Below are positions 26,151 through 34,910 of a DNA stretch of 64,000 nucleotides, in pieces. The DNA is taken from NCBI GenBank assembly GCA_025362495.1, contig JANYGI010000224.1, positions 1 through 64,000 on the forward strand. The letters are read 5' to 3'. A model generated the notes under the pieces. It saw only the letters and a list, made by a program, of their open reading frames with translations. It did no database searches and was not told the DNA's origin. Within the stretch, counting starts at the first letter, position 1. Each line of letters begins with the position of its first letter. The stretch comes from Byssovorax sp. (GTDB taxonomy: Bacteria > Myxococcota_A > Polyangia > Polyangiales > Polyangiaceae). A program made the position numbers and the translations under genes.

Positions 26151-26798
26151 ATGGGATTCCACAACTTCGCGTCGGCCGGCTATGGAGTTCTCAACAGCTA
26201 CCAGGCGGGGGAGAGCTGGGATCTCGGTGGCGGCGCGTTCGTGCAGTTCACGGTGGGCGACACCGCGGGGCAGCGCTGCTCGATGCGGTTCAGCCGCGAG
26301 CGCACCGACCAGGACCGCGCGCAGATCGGCCTCGGGATCTCGCTCGACGCGCCCGACCCGTCACCGACCCAGCAGCTCACCGGCTTCGGCGCGTTCCTGA
26401 TCACCCTGGTGAACTTCTTCAACATCGCGTCGCAGCTCGGCAACAACCAGCCGGTCCAGCGCGAGGTGAAGGTCTTCGGGCTCGGCTACGACGACGGCCA
26501 CGCGGGCGCGCGCGAGCGGCACTACGATAAGTACGCGCAGGCCGTCGAGGATGTCGGTCGCGGGTGGCTCGGCCAGTACCGCGACAAGCTCAACTGGGGT
26601 GGGTTCTTCGTCGAGTCGTCGCCGGAGTGGTACACGCACGGCGCCATCGCCAGCGAGTCTCAGGTGATGCTGCTGCGCGTCGATGCCACGGGGAGTCAGC
26701 TCGAGATCGGCGGCTACTTCGACGATCGGCGGGGGGGCGTCTGCCGCCTCGTCACGGGGCACGCCACCCGGCGCGGGCCGCAGATCCGGGCGCGGTAG
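26151..26798 (+). CDS. Hypothetical T6SS-island protein
   Basis: The 215-residue protein is divergent from vgrG and 39 bases upstream of the sigma54 activator gene. It has a glycine- and aromatic-rich N-terminus (GFHNFASAGYGVLNSYQAGESWDLGGGAF), a central hydrophobic segment (LTGFGAFLITLVNFFNIAS) and a charged region (YDDGHAGARERHYDKYAQAVED). I recognise no family. ATG 26151 has no clear ribosome site; TTG 26133 in the same frame is an alternative but would overlap the predicted -12 box. Confidence 0.55.
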   Translation: MGFHNFASAGYGVLNSYQAGESWDLGGGAFVQFTVGDTAGQRCSMRFSRERTDQDRAQIGLGISLDAPDPSPTQQLTGFGAFLITLVNFFNIASQLGNNQPVQREVKVFGLGYDDGHAGARERHYDKYAQAVEDVGRGWLGQYRDKLNWGGFFVESSPEWYTHGAIASESQVMLLRVDATGSQLEIGGYFDDRRGGVCRLVTGHATRRGPQIRAR

Positions 26799-26837
26799 AT
26801 CTATGATCGACGCCCGGCGCAGTTCGAGAGATGATCC

Positions 26838-28196
<1,359 letters not shown>

Positions 28197-28238
28197 CGCG
28201 CAGACACGAATCACCCCACAGAACCAGCCGTTGACGCT

Positions 28239-28253
28239 GGGTAACGATGGGCC
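28239..28253 (+). promoter_or_regulatory. Partial match to the GGTAACGATGG repeat motif
   Basis: GGGTAACGATGGGCC shares an 11-base core (GGTAACGATGG, 28240-28250) with the 16-base motif near 38019, 61183 and 63717. It lies 49 bases before the DUF2169 gene. It may be chance because the second half differs. Confidence 0.3.
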
Positions 28254-28298
28254 ACGGGCGGCGCGGGCGGCCGGGACGCGAGCTTCAGGGAACCGACC

Positions 28299-30713
28299 AT
28301 GAACGTCATCTCCGTAGGGCCCTTTCTGACGAGCTCACTGTTCTGGCGCCCGGCGCCGGATCTCTGGGTGCTCACCGTCGTCGCCAAGGCCACCTTCGCG
28401 CTCAAGCCAGGCAAGGTGAGCCTCGCGGCGGAGCAGCAGAGCATCCACTCCCGCGAGATGTACTGGGGCGACGATCCGGCGCGGAGCCTCCACGCGCCGA
28501 ACGATCTCGTGCCCTTCAAGCGGCGCGTCGACGTCGTCCTCGTCGGTCAGGCCTTCGCGCCGCGCGGCGCTCCGGCGCAGTCGCTGGTGGCGCGCCTCGT
28601 GGTGGGGGGCGTCGACAAAGCGATCGCGGTGCGCGCGGACCGGGCGCTGACGCGCGACGGGGAGATCCGCGAGGGAGCGCGCTGGGCGTCGATGCCGCTC
28701 CTGTACGAGCGCGCGGCGGGCGGGCCGGACACGTGGAACCCCGTCGGCGTGAGCCTCGAAGCGCCGCCGGACGCGTACGGGCAGAGGCTCTTGCCGAACC
28801 TGCAAGCGACGACAGCGACGCACGCCGAGGCGGCAGAGCCCGGCGCGCCGATCGGCTTTGGACCGATCGCCGCGGAGTGGCGCGTGCGCCGCGACCGGCT
28901 CCGTCACCGCGCGGAAGCGTGGAACGAAGAGCGCTTCGAAGACGTGCCTATCGGCGACGACTTCGACGCGGCGTACTTCCAGGCGGCGCCGGCGGATCAG
29001 CAGATCGACGTGCTGCGTGACGAAGAGTCCATCGTGCTCGAGGGCCTGCTCGCGGATCATCCGCGCCTCGCCACGCAGCTCTCGGGGCTGCAGCCGAAGG
29101 CCTTCGTCGACATCCCGGGGCAGACGCCGCGCGACCTCCGGCTGGTGGCGGATACGCTGTGGATCGACAGCGATCGCGCGATCTGCACCGTCACGTGGCG
29201 AGGGCAGGTGCCGCTCGTGGCGCGCGAGCAGGCAGGGCGCGTGCTCGTCGCCGCGGCGGGCCCGGGGCAGCGCCTCTCGTGGGCGAACCTCACGGCGCTC
29301 CTCAAGGCGACGGGCGGCGACACCGACGTGACCATCGCGCGCGACGAGGACGCCGCGTCGCCGCCCGCGACCAGCGCCGCGCCGTCGCGCGATTTCACGA
29401 TCACCGCGGTGGGCAAGCCGGCCGTGAGCGCCGCGTTGCCCTTCGCTCCCGGCGTCGGCGGCGCGACGGCGCCGAGCGCCCCGCCGCGGGCGCCACCCGG
29501 CGGACCACGCGCGACGCTGGAGGTGCAGGTGCCCGAGGGCGGGCTCGGCGTGCCGGCGTGGATCAACGCGCCGCGAAGCGATCCGCGCCCGGCATCGATC
29601 GCGATGCCGGCGCCGCCGCCGCGCCCACCGCCCCCGATTTCACCGCCGCGCGCGCCCTCCGCGGTCGCTCCGGCGATCGTGTCGCCGTCGATCACGCCGC
29701 CGGCTCCCGCTCCGGTCACCAGCCCGACGAGCCGTGGCGCGCCGCCGCCGCTCCCCCCGCGCGTCGCGACGGAAGATCGGATCGCGCTTGGCGAGGTGGA
29801 TGAACGAGCGCTGTCTCACGCGGCGTTCGTCGGAGTCGCGGCCGCGTCCGACGCCGCGGCGGGAGGCTCGTCTGCAGGCCGACGCGTCGAGCAGCGCGGC
29901 GACACGCACCCGTCGTCCTCGTCAGCGCACGCGCTGCTCGAGCTGCTCTGGTTCGACGCGGCGTTCGTGGCGCGGATCCGTCAGGCGCCCGCGTGGGCCG
30001 CGTTGCTGCGGCCGCCGCCGAAGAAGGCGCCGACGCAGCGGGGCGCGCCTCCTCCACCGCCCGATCCTCCGAGCGCGGCGGCGGCGAACGAGCGAGCGGA
30101 CGTCGCCGCGGTGCTCTCGCGGGCGCGGGTCGCGCGCCTCGCGGAGATCGACGCCGCGATCACCGAGGCGCTCGGCGCCGACGGCGCGCTCGAAGCGCCG
30201 CTCGTCCTCGTCGCGGGCGAGCTCGAGCTCGGCCTCGACAAGCTCGAGCTCCTGAAGGTCACCACGAGCGGGGCCGCGCCGCTCGCGGGAACAGACAAGC
30301 GCCTCAAAGAGGCTCTCGATCTCGCGACCGAGATGCTCAAGACCGATCTCGAGTTCGCGCCCGAGACCAGCGATCGCCTGACCGCGCGGGTGCGCGAGGC
30401 GTGGTCGAAGGCCAACCGTCACCTGCCGCCGGATCACCTCGAAGCGCTGAGTGAGCGCACGGTCCTCGAGCGGCGGCAGTACGCGAAGCGCGAGATCCTG
30501 GACGGGACCTGGATCCGCGCGGGGCTCACGCTGGACGGCGTCGTCGTGCCCACGTACCTCCCCGACGCGCTGAGCAAGCGCCTGCCGCTCTACCGCCGCT
30601 TCGGCGCGCGGCTGATCGTCGAGGCGTTGCCGCAGCAGGATCAATACGAAACAAGCGCCCTCGCGCTGCGGGTGATCGCGCTCGCCCGCGCGCTCCCGCT
30701 CCCGCGCGGATGA
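28299..30713 (+). CDS. DUF2169-family T6SS accessory protein with Pro-rich middle
   Basis: An 804-residue protein. Residues 1-~320 match the DUF2169 pattern of T6SS-linked proteins (WVLTVVAKATFAL, EMYWGDDPARSLHAPNDLVPFKRRVDVVLVG). A ~200-residue Pro/Ala-rich linker contains ALPFAPG, similar to LPFQPS motifs in the 37096-37821 product. The helical C-terminal ~240 residues contain RLAEIDAAITEALGADG and KRLPLYRRFGARLIVE. DUF2169 proteins occur beside PAAR and VgrG genes and probably help load cargo. The PAAR gene follows at 70 bases. Confidence 0.8.
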   Translation: MNVISVGPFLTSSLFWRPAPDLWVLTVVAKATFALKPGKVSLAAEQQSIHSREMYWGDDPARSLHAPNDLVPFKRRVDVVLVGQAFAPRGAPAQSLVARLVVGGVDKAIAVRADRALTRDGEIREGARWASMPLLYERAAGGPDTWNPVGVSLEAPPDAYGQRLLPNLQATTATHAEAAEPGAPIGFGPIAAEWRVRRDRLRHRAEAWNEERFEDVPIGDDFDAAYFQAAPADQQIDVLRDEESIVLEGLLADHPRLATQLSGLQPKAFVDIPGQTPRDLRLVADTLWIDSDRAICTVTWRGQVPLVAREQAGRVLVAAAGPGQRLSWANLTALLKATGGDTDVTIARDEDAASPPATSAAPSRDFTITAVGKPAVSAALPFAPGVGGATAPSAPPRAPPGGPRATLEVQVPEGGLGVPAWINAPRSDPRPASIAMPAPPPRPPPPISPPRAPSAVAPAIVSPSITPPAPAPVTSPTSRGAPPPLPPRVATEDRIALGEVDERALSHAAFVGVAAASDAAAGGSSAGRRVEQRGDTHPSSSSAHALLELLWFDAAFVARIRQAPAWAALLRPPPKKAPTQRGAPPPPPDPPSAAAANERADVAAVLSRARVARLAEIDAAITEALGADGALEAPLVLVAGELELGLDKLELLKVTTSGAAPLAGTDKRLKEALDLATEMLKTDLEFAPETSDRLTARVREAWSKANRHLPPDHLEALSERTVLERRQYAKREILDGTWIRAGLTLDGVVVPTYLPDALSKRLPLYRRFGARLIVEALPQQDQYETSALALRVIALARALPLPRG

Positions 30714-30738
30714 TCGCCGACCCACGCCAGCCGAGCGC

Positions 30739-30754
30739 TGGCACGACCCCTGCT
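30739..30754 (+). promoter_or_regulatory. Predicted sigma54 promoter of the PAAR gene
   Basis: TGGCAC-GACCC-CTGCT has a perfect -24 box, exact GG-N10-GC spacing and one mismatch in the -12 box. The predicted start is ~30765, with a short leader that still contains AGGAGAAGGG before ATG 30783. Confidence 0.5.
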
Positions 30755-30782
30755 GTGATTCCGAGGAGAAGGGTGCTTCCGT

Positions 30783-31100
30783 ATGCCTGACGTGACGACG
30801 AAAGTGGATCTCTGCAGCGGGCACGACGCCTGTTCGCCGCGCCCGTTTGCGACCTTCAGCCGGGATGTCTTCGCCGAGACGTTCGAGGTCGCCCGTCAGG
30901 GCGACTCCCTTCAGGAGCACGGGTGTCCCCATCATCCCCCCCACGGCGCCGTGGTGAGCTACGCCTGGCAAACCGTGCTCGTCAACGGATCTCCCATCGC
31001 CGTGATCGGCTCCACGGTGAGCTGCCCGTCAGGCACCCTGAGCACCGGACGCCCCTCGGTGGTGGTCGGGGAAGGGCACCGGATCCGGCTCGAGCGATGA
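30783..31100 (+). CDS. PAAR spike-tip protein
   Basis: The 105-residue single-domain PAAR protein has the N-terminal CSGHDACSPRPF motif. The middle has GDSLQEHGCPHHPPHG, with clustered Cys/His for the zinc at the spike tip. TVLVNGSPIAVIGSTVSC and TGRPSVVVGEG provide the terminal strands. PAAR proteins cap VgrG trimers and sharpen the T6SS needle. No effector extension is attached. It is preceded by AGGAG and a sigma54-like promoter and follows the DUF2169 gene. Confidence 0.85.
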   Translation: MPDVTTKVDLCSGHDACSPRPFATFSRDVFAETFEVARQGDSLQEHGCPHHPPHGAVVSYAWQTVLVNGSPIAVIGSTVSCPSGTLSTGRPSVVVGEGHRIRLER

Positions 31101-31138
31101 ATCAGCGGCCGTCGAAGCTCTCGCCGCAGCGCGAGTGA

Positions 31139-31414
31139 GCGAGGGCGCGGCTCGAGGACCCGGTCGCGACCCTGGAATTGATTCTCGATGTTCACGAGCG
31201 CTTCGACGCGGTGATGGGTGCCAGTACCAGCGTCCCGATGATCGTGACCTGGCTCGACCAGCGGCGGACGCTCGTCCGGGCCATCGACATGGGGCTCGAT
31301 GACATGACGACGAAGCCGAGCCCGATCCAGCGAACCCCGGCGCCGGCGACTCGACAGACGGCTGGCATCGCGCCCGCCCCCGGTCACGCGTCGTCGCGAA
31401 AAAACGCCGAGTGA
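31139..31414 (+). pseudogene. Degraded response-regulator receiver fragment
   Basis: A stop-free stretch reads LELILDVHERFDAVMGAS, then VPMIVTWLDQRRTLVRAIDM and GLDDMTTKPSP. The second half fits the end of a receiver domain (hydrophobic strand, Thr, helix, G-x-DD-x-x-x-KP with the conserved Lys). The phospho-acceptor region is missing and the tail turns to Pro/Arg-rich sequence. It has no plausible start. It appears to be a relic with an internal deletion. Confidence 0.45.
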
Positions 31415-31535
31415 GCTCCGTGAAACAAAGGGTCGAAGAAACGCCGACGAGCGAGGTCCACAGGTTGCCTCTCGCCGGCGGCGCGCAATCCGTGATCACC
31501 GGCTCGCAGACCACGCCTCGCGGCCTGACGCTCGG

Positions 31536-31811
31536 AGCTGGCTGACTCTACTTTGGCAAGGAGATGGGGGCAAACTGCTGGGCGTCTCTCTCACCGGGGG
31601 CGCAGGCCTCAAGTTCGGCGATCCCGCCATGTTCTTCGGGACTGTCCACCACGGGATCGCGGTGGGGGTGATCATGAAGGTGCCCATCGTCGGCGGCGCG
31701 TCGACGACGCTGGCCACCGGGCAGCTCGGGGCCAACGGGCTCGCCGTCGGCCCGACCTACGTTTACTGGACGGACTCCATCGCTCTGACGGTGATGAAGG
31801 CCCCCAAATAA
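31536..31811 (+). pseudogene. C-terminal fragment of a YWTD-like beta-propeller protein
   Basis: The last 60 residues contain two repeat elements typical of exported myxobacterial propellers (IMKVPIVGGASTTLATGQ, then VGPTYVYWTDS and TVMKAPK). The ~30 residues before look like a decayed repeat (GDGGKLLGVSLTGGAG). No signal peptide or N-terminal repeats are present upstream, so this is a truncated remnant. Confidence 0.45.
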
Positions 31812-31964
31812 GAGACACTCTCTCCTCGACGACGTGATCCGTCACAATCCACCGACGAGCAATGCGGGGGTGTTCATCCTCGACGGGCACCTCGCCTGCG
31901 CGCGCTGGAGCAGAGAGGCCATGAAGGGATCGTGGCCTACCTCGTCTCCGGGCAAGAGCCACCG

Positions 31965-33299
31965 CTACTGGCAGCGCCCGCAGGTCTGGCTGCAATACCC
32001 CTGCATCCAGGGCTCGCCGCACTTGCCCCAGCCAGCTTGCTGCGTGCACGTGTACCCGCCCGGAGGGACGGTATCCGCGCAGGAGCTGGGCTGGCTGCAG
32101 CGACCGCAGGTCTGATCGCAATATCCCTGCATCCAGGCCTCGCCGCACTTGCCCCAGCCCGCCTGCTGCGCGCAGGTGAAGCCCCCGGCAGGCGGCGTGT
32201 CCGCGCAGGTTCCCCCTCCCCCGCTCGACGGAGCCCCGAGGTGAGGGAGCAGGGCTGTCATCTGCGGCCGGTCGCCGTTGCTCGGTTCGAGAGATGTGAA
32301 GTAATTGCCCCACCACGGGCCGGCGGCCCAGTACGTCCAGCCCAGGTACACGTCTTGATTCTGCTCCAGGTGACTCACGATGTCGCCGATGGCGCTCGCG
32401 CAGGTCCCGTCTGGACCACCGCCGAATTCGCCCAGGAAGCCCTTCTTGCCGTTCTGACGCAGCCAGTCCGTGAAGGGCTGCATCCGCTGCGAGCCGACGT
32501 TCGGACCCGCGCAACTGGCCTTCGTCCCCGAGGAGTCGTCGTCGAGGTACTGGTGGGCCTCGAAGGCCACCTTGTTCCACGGATCCTGGATCGCAAGGAG
32601 CGCCTGGGCGTTCGACGTCCCGTACCAGCTCTCACCCCAGGTGTGCGCGCCGGTCCAGCCATTACCGGGAACGAGGATCAGGTTCCCGGCGCCGGCGCTG
32701 CGAATCGCGCTGATCGCGGCGTTCGCCGCGCCCACCCACTGCTCGGTGGAGATGTCATGGGGCTCGTTCATCAGCCCGAAGAGGACCTTGCCGTTCTTGC
32801 CGAACTCCTGGGCGAGGCGACCCCAGAAATCGGCAAAATCGGTGTTCGATACGGCCGCGCCGACGACGCCGGCGCGATACCGAGCGTAGTTGTGCGGATC
32901 GATCAGCACGTAGGCCCCTTTGCCGGTGAGACGATTGACGGTGCTCCGGAGCTTGTCGAGCTCACCGCCGTCGAACGGTTGACCCCGGGTCGGCTGCAGG
33001 CGCTCCCACCGGAACGGCAGCCGGAAGGTGTTCATGCCCTTCTGCACGAAGTAATCGGCCGAGGCGTATCCGCCGGCGTACGAGGGGTCCGGGTAAACGT
33101 AGCTCCCGTTGCCGTTGCCCCAGGGATCGATGCCGAACTCCGCGCCGGCGAGGTTCACTCCGCGGTAGAGGAGGCCGGACGAGCCGACAGCGTCGGTGGA
33201 ACGGTCGACGACGGGCATCGACTCGGAGTCGGCGCCGCCGATGCATCCCACGAGCGAGAGAGAGCCGGCGAGCAGCGTGCGTGTGATTTCCTTCTTCAA
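31965..33299 (-). CDS. GH5-type endoglucanase lipoprotein with two Cys-rich tail repeats
   Basis: The 444-residue product starts at TTG 33299, five bases after GGAGGACAC. The signal has a Leu-Val-Gly-Cys lipobox. The catalytic barrel has GH5 signatures: RGVNLAGAEF, MNTFRLPFRWERLQP, IDPHNYARY, GLMNEPHD (acid/base Glu) and GFLGEFGGG (nucleophile Glu). The C-terminus has two ~37-residue repeats, each with six Cys (CADT-PPAGG-TC, QQAGWGKCGE-WMQGYC, TCGRC), resembling ShK-like or carbohydrate-binding modules. It likely cuts beta-1,4-glucan. It stands alone among T6SS genes and may be an insertion or simply a neighbour. Confidence 0.9.
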   Translation of the reverse strand: MKKEITRTLLAGSLSLVGCIGGADSESMPVVDRSTDAVGSSGLLYRGVNLAGAEFGIDPWGNGNGSYVYPDPSYAGGYASADYFVQKGMNTFRLPFRWERLQPTRGQPFDGGELDKLRSTVNRLTGKGAYVLIDPHNYARYRAGVVGAAVSNTDFADFWGRLAQEFGKNGKVLFGLMNEPHDISTEQWVGAANAAISAIRSAGAGNLILVPGNGWTGAHTWGESWYGTSNAQALLAIQDPWNKVAFEAHQYLDDDSSGTKASCAGPNVGSQRMQPFTDWLRQNGKKGFLGEFGGGPDGTCASAIGDIVSHLEQNQDVYLGWTYWAAGPWWGNYFTSLEPSNGDRPQMTALLPHLGAPSSGGGGTCADTPPAGGFTCAQQAGWGKCGEAWMQGYCDQTCGRCSQPSSCADTVPPGGYTCTQQAGWGKCGEPWMQGYCSQTCGRCQ

Positions 33300-33431
33300 G
33301 TGTCCTCCATCGCGCCGTGATTTCAGGGCGCGTCGTTGCTTCGTGTTACCTCTCCATGGCGACGACTATCGCCGAACATGGACCGCGCTGGATGGTCAGG
33401 AGCGTCGCCCTCGACTCGGGCTCCCATCACC

Positions 33432-34013
33432 TCAGCTCCACGGGAAAGCTTCGTAATCGAGCACCGCGATCGCGGCGCGGAGCGGGATCCTCCGCGACAG
33501 GACCGTTTGCGCGGCGATCGCCGCCGCTGGCTTGAAGAGCGTGAGCACCTCCGGGAACGCCGGGTGCTCCGCCACCGCGCGGACCTCTTCTGTACAGGGG
33601 AACACGCCAATCGAGAGCTCGATCTCGCGCGCCACCATGGGCTTGCACGGCCGGACCTCACCTCGCATGGTGAGGAACTTGAAGCGCTGGCGGACCTCGA
33701 CCGGCAGGCGCACGACGAAGGTCTCCGTGAGCGTCTCGCCCGGCGCGACGCGGCTCGCGTGCGGCGCGAGGGGGCCAGTGACCTGCAGCCCGGGCGGCAG
33801 CGGGAGCGCCCGCTTCATCAGGTGCAGCACTCCCTGGGTGATCTCGCGATAGACATGGTTCGGCGAGAAATCGAGCCCGCCGTCGATGGCGACGGCTGAA
33901 ATCTTGTTGAAGACGCCGAGCGCGTCGCCGCGACCATTCTTGATCGAGTAGGTGATCTCGATCTCCCCGCCGCGCTGGGTGGAGCTGCACTCGAAGGCTA
34001 CGTGGTCAATCAT
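33432..34013 (-). CDS. Possible partner (immunity or accessory) of the PAAR-protease
   Basis: The 193-residue protein starts at ATG 34013 with AAGGAGCG upstream, 14 bases after the PAAR-protease stop. It is beta-rich with no signal peptide: FECSSTQRGGEIEITYSIKNGRG, then SRVAPGETLTETFVVRLP. This resembles an arrestin/SpoOM-like two-sandwich fold, which is a weak call. Being tightly coupled behind a toxin-like gene makes a cytoplasmic immunity or secretion-chaperone role plausible. Confidence 0.6.
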   Translation of the reverse strand: MIDHVAFECSSTQRGGEIEITYSIKNGRGDALGVFNKISAVAIDGGLDFSPNHVYREITQGVLHLMKRALPLPPGLQVTGPLAPHASRVAPGETLTETFVVRLPVEVRQRFKFLTMRGEVRPCKPMVAREIELSIGVFPCTEEVRAVAEHPAFPEVLTLFKPAAAIAAQTVLSRRIPLRAAIAVLDYEAFPWS

Positions 34014-34027
34014 GATCTTCGCTCCTT

Positions 34028-34879
34028 TCAGCATTTCCCGGGCCGGATGCTGCTCTCACGGAAGACCTTCTTCCCGCCGTCGTGGTTGTCGCGGCGCGCC
34101 AGGCCGAGCTCGGCGCGGAGCGCGTTCTCGGTGGGAGACGTGCCGTTCCAGGACCCCGTGCCGATGGTTTTCGCCTCTTCGCTCTGGATCTTCGGCTCGC
34201 TCGCCGGGCCGTTGGGATCCGGACCCTTACCTGCGTTGGTGCCCTCGGCGTTGTGCATCGCGTGAACGAGCTCGTGCCCCAGGACGATCGTCGCCGGATC
34301 CGAGATGTCGTTTCCCTGATCGTCCACCGCCGATCCCAGAAAGCCGTCGTCGTAGGAGATGACCGTGTCGCCCGCGTTCCCGCTGGCTCCTCCGCCGCCG
34401 GGGCTCCTGTCCTGCTGCACGGTGACGTCCTTTTTCGACGTATCGATCCGTTCGAGCAGCTTCTTGCCAGCCTCCGTCGTCGACAGCTTGTAGAGATCGC
34501 GGAGCGCGTTGTTCCTGAACTCCTGGGTTCCCGCGATGGTGATCCCGGACGGCAGCACGAACGCGGGACCGCCGAGGATGACATCGGGGCTCCCCTGCGC
34601 GATGCTGCCTCCGTGGCTCATCCGATCGCCGATCCGCCCGATTGGCAGCCCGCACAGGGTGATGGTCTGCGCCCCCGCGACCACCTGATCGACCGGGCTG
34701 CCGCCGACGACAGCCAGGTTCTTGCAAATGCCATAGTCGGCGAGCCGGATCACCGGCTTGCCATCGATCAAGACACAGGCCTTCTCCGGGTTGTACCGCA
34801 CGAGCGGGCCTCCGCCGTGGGGTGCTGGACTCATCATCGGACACGCGGTGGTGTCGCCCTCGAGCGCTGCTCCAGGCAT
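34028..34879 (-). CDS. PAAR-fused M91-like zinc metallopeptidase effector
   Basis: A 283-residue T6SS effector candidate starts at ATG 34879, six bases after AAGGAGCC. Residues 1-110 are PAAR-like (DTTACPMMSPAPHGGGP, GRIGDRMSHGGSIAQGSPDVILGGP). The C-terminal half has the zinc-binding HELVH at 202-206 inside TIVLGHELVHAMHN. Further on comes TSPTENALRAELGLARRDNHDG, which matches the M91 family of HopH/XopG/NleD-type proteases. Those cleave host signalling proteins after injection. The protein would ride on VgrG (34911-37061), encoded 31 bases upstream. Confidence 0.8.
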   Translation of the reverse strand: MPGAALEGDTTACPMMSPAPHGGGPLVRYNPEKACVLIDGKPVIRLADYGICKNLAVVGGSPVDQVVAGAQTITLCGLPIGRIGDRMSHGGSIAQGSPDVILGGPAFVLPSGITIAGTQEFRNNALRDLYKLSTTEAGKKLLERIDTSKKDVTVQQDRSPGGGGASGNAGDTVISYDDGFLGSAVDDQGNDISDPATIVLGHELVHAMHNAEGTNAGKGPDPNGPASEPKIQSEEAKTIGTGSWNGTSPTENALRAELGLARRDNHDGGKKVFRESSIRPGKC

Positions 34880-34910
34880 GACTTGGCTCCTTCCTCGATC
34901 TCGAAACGAC

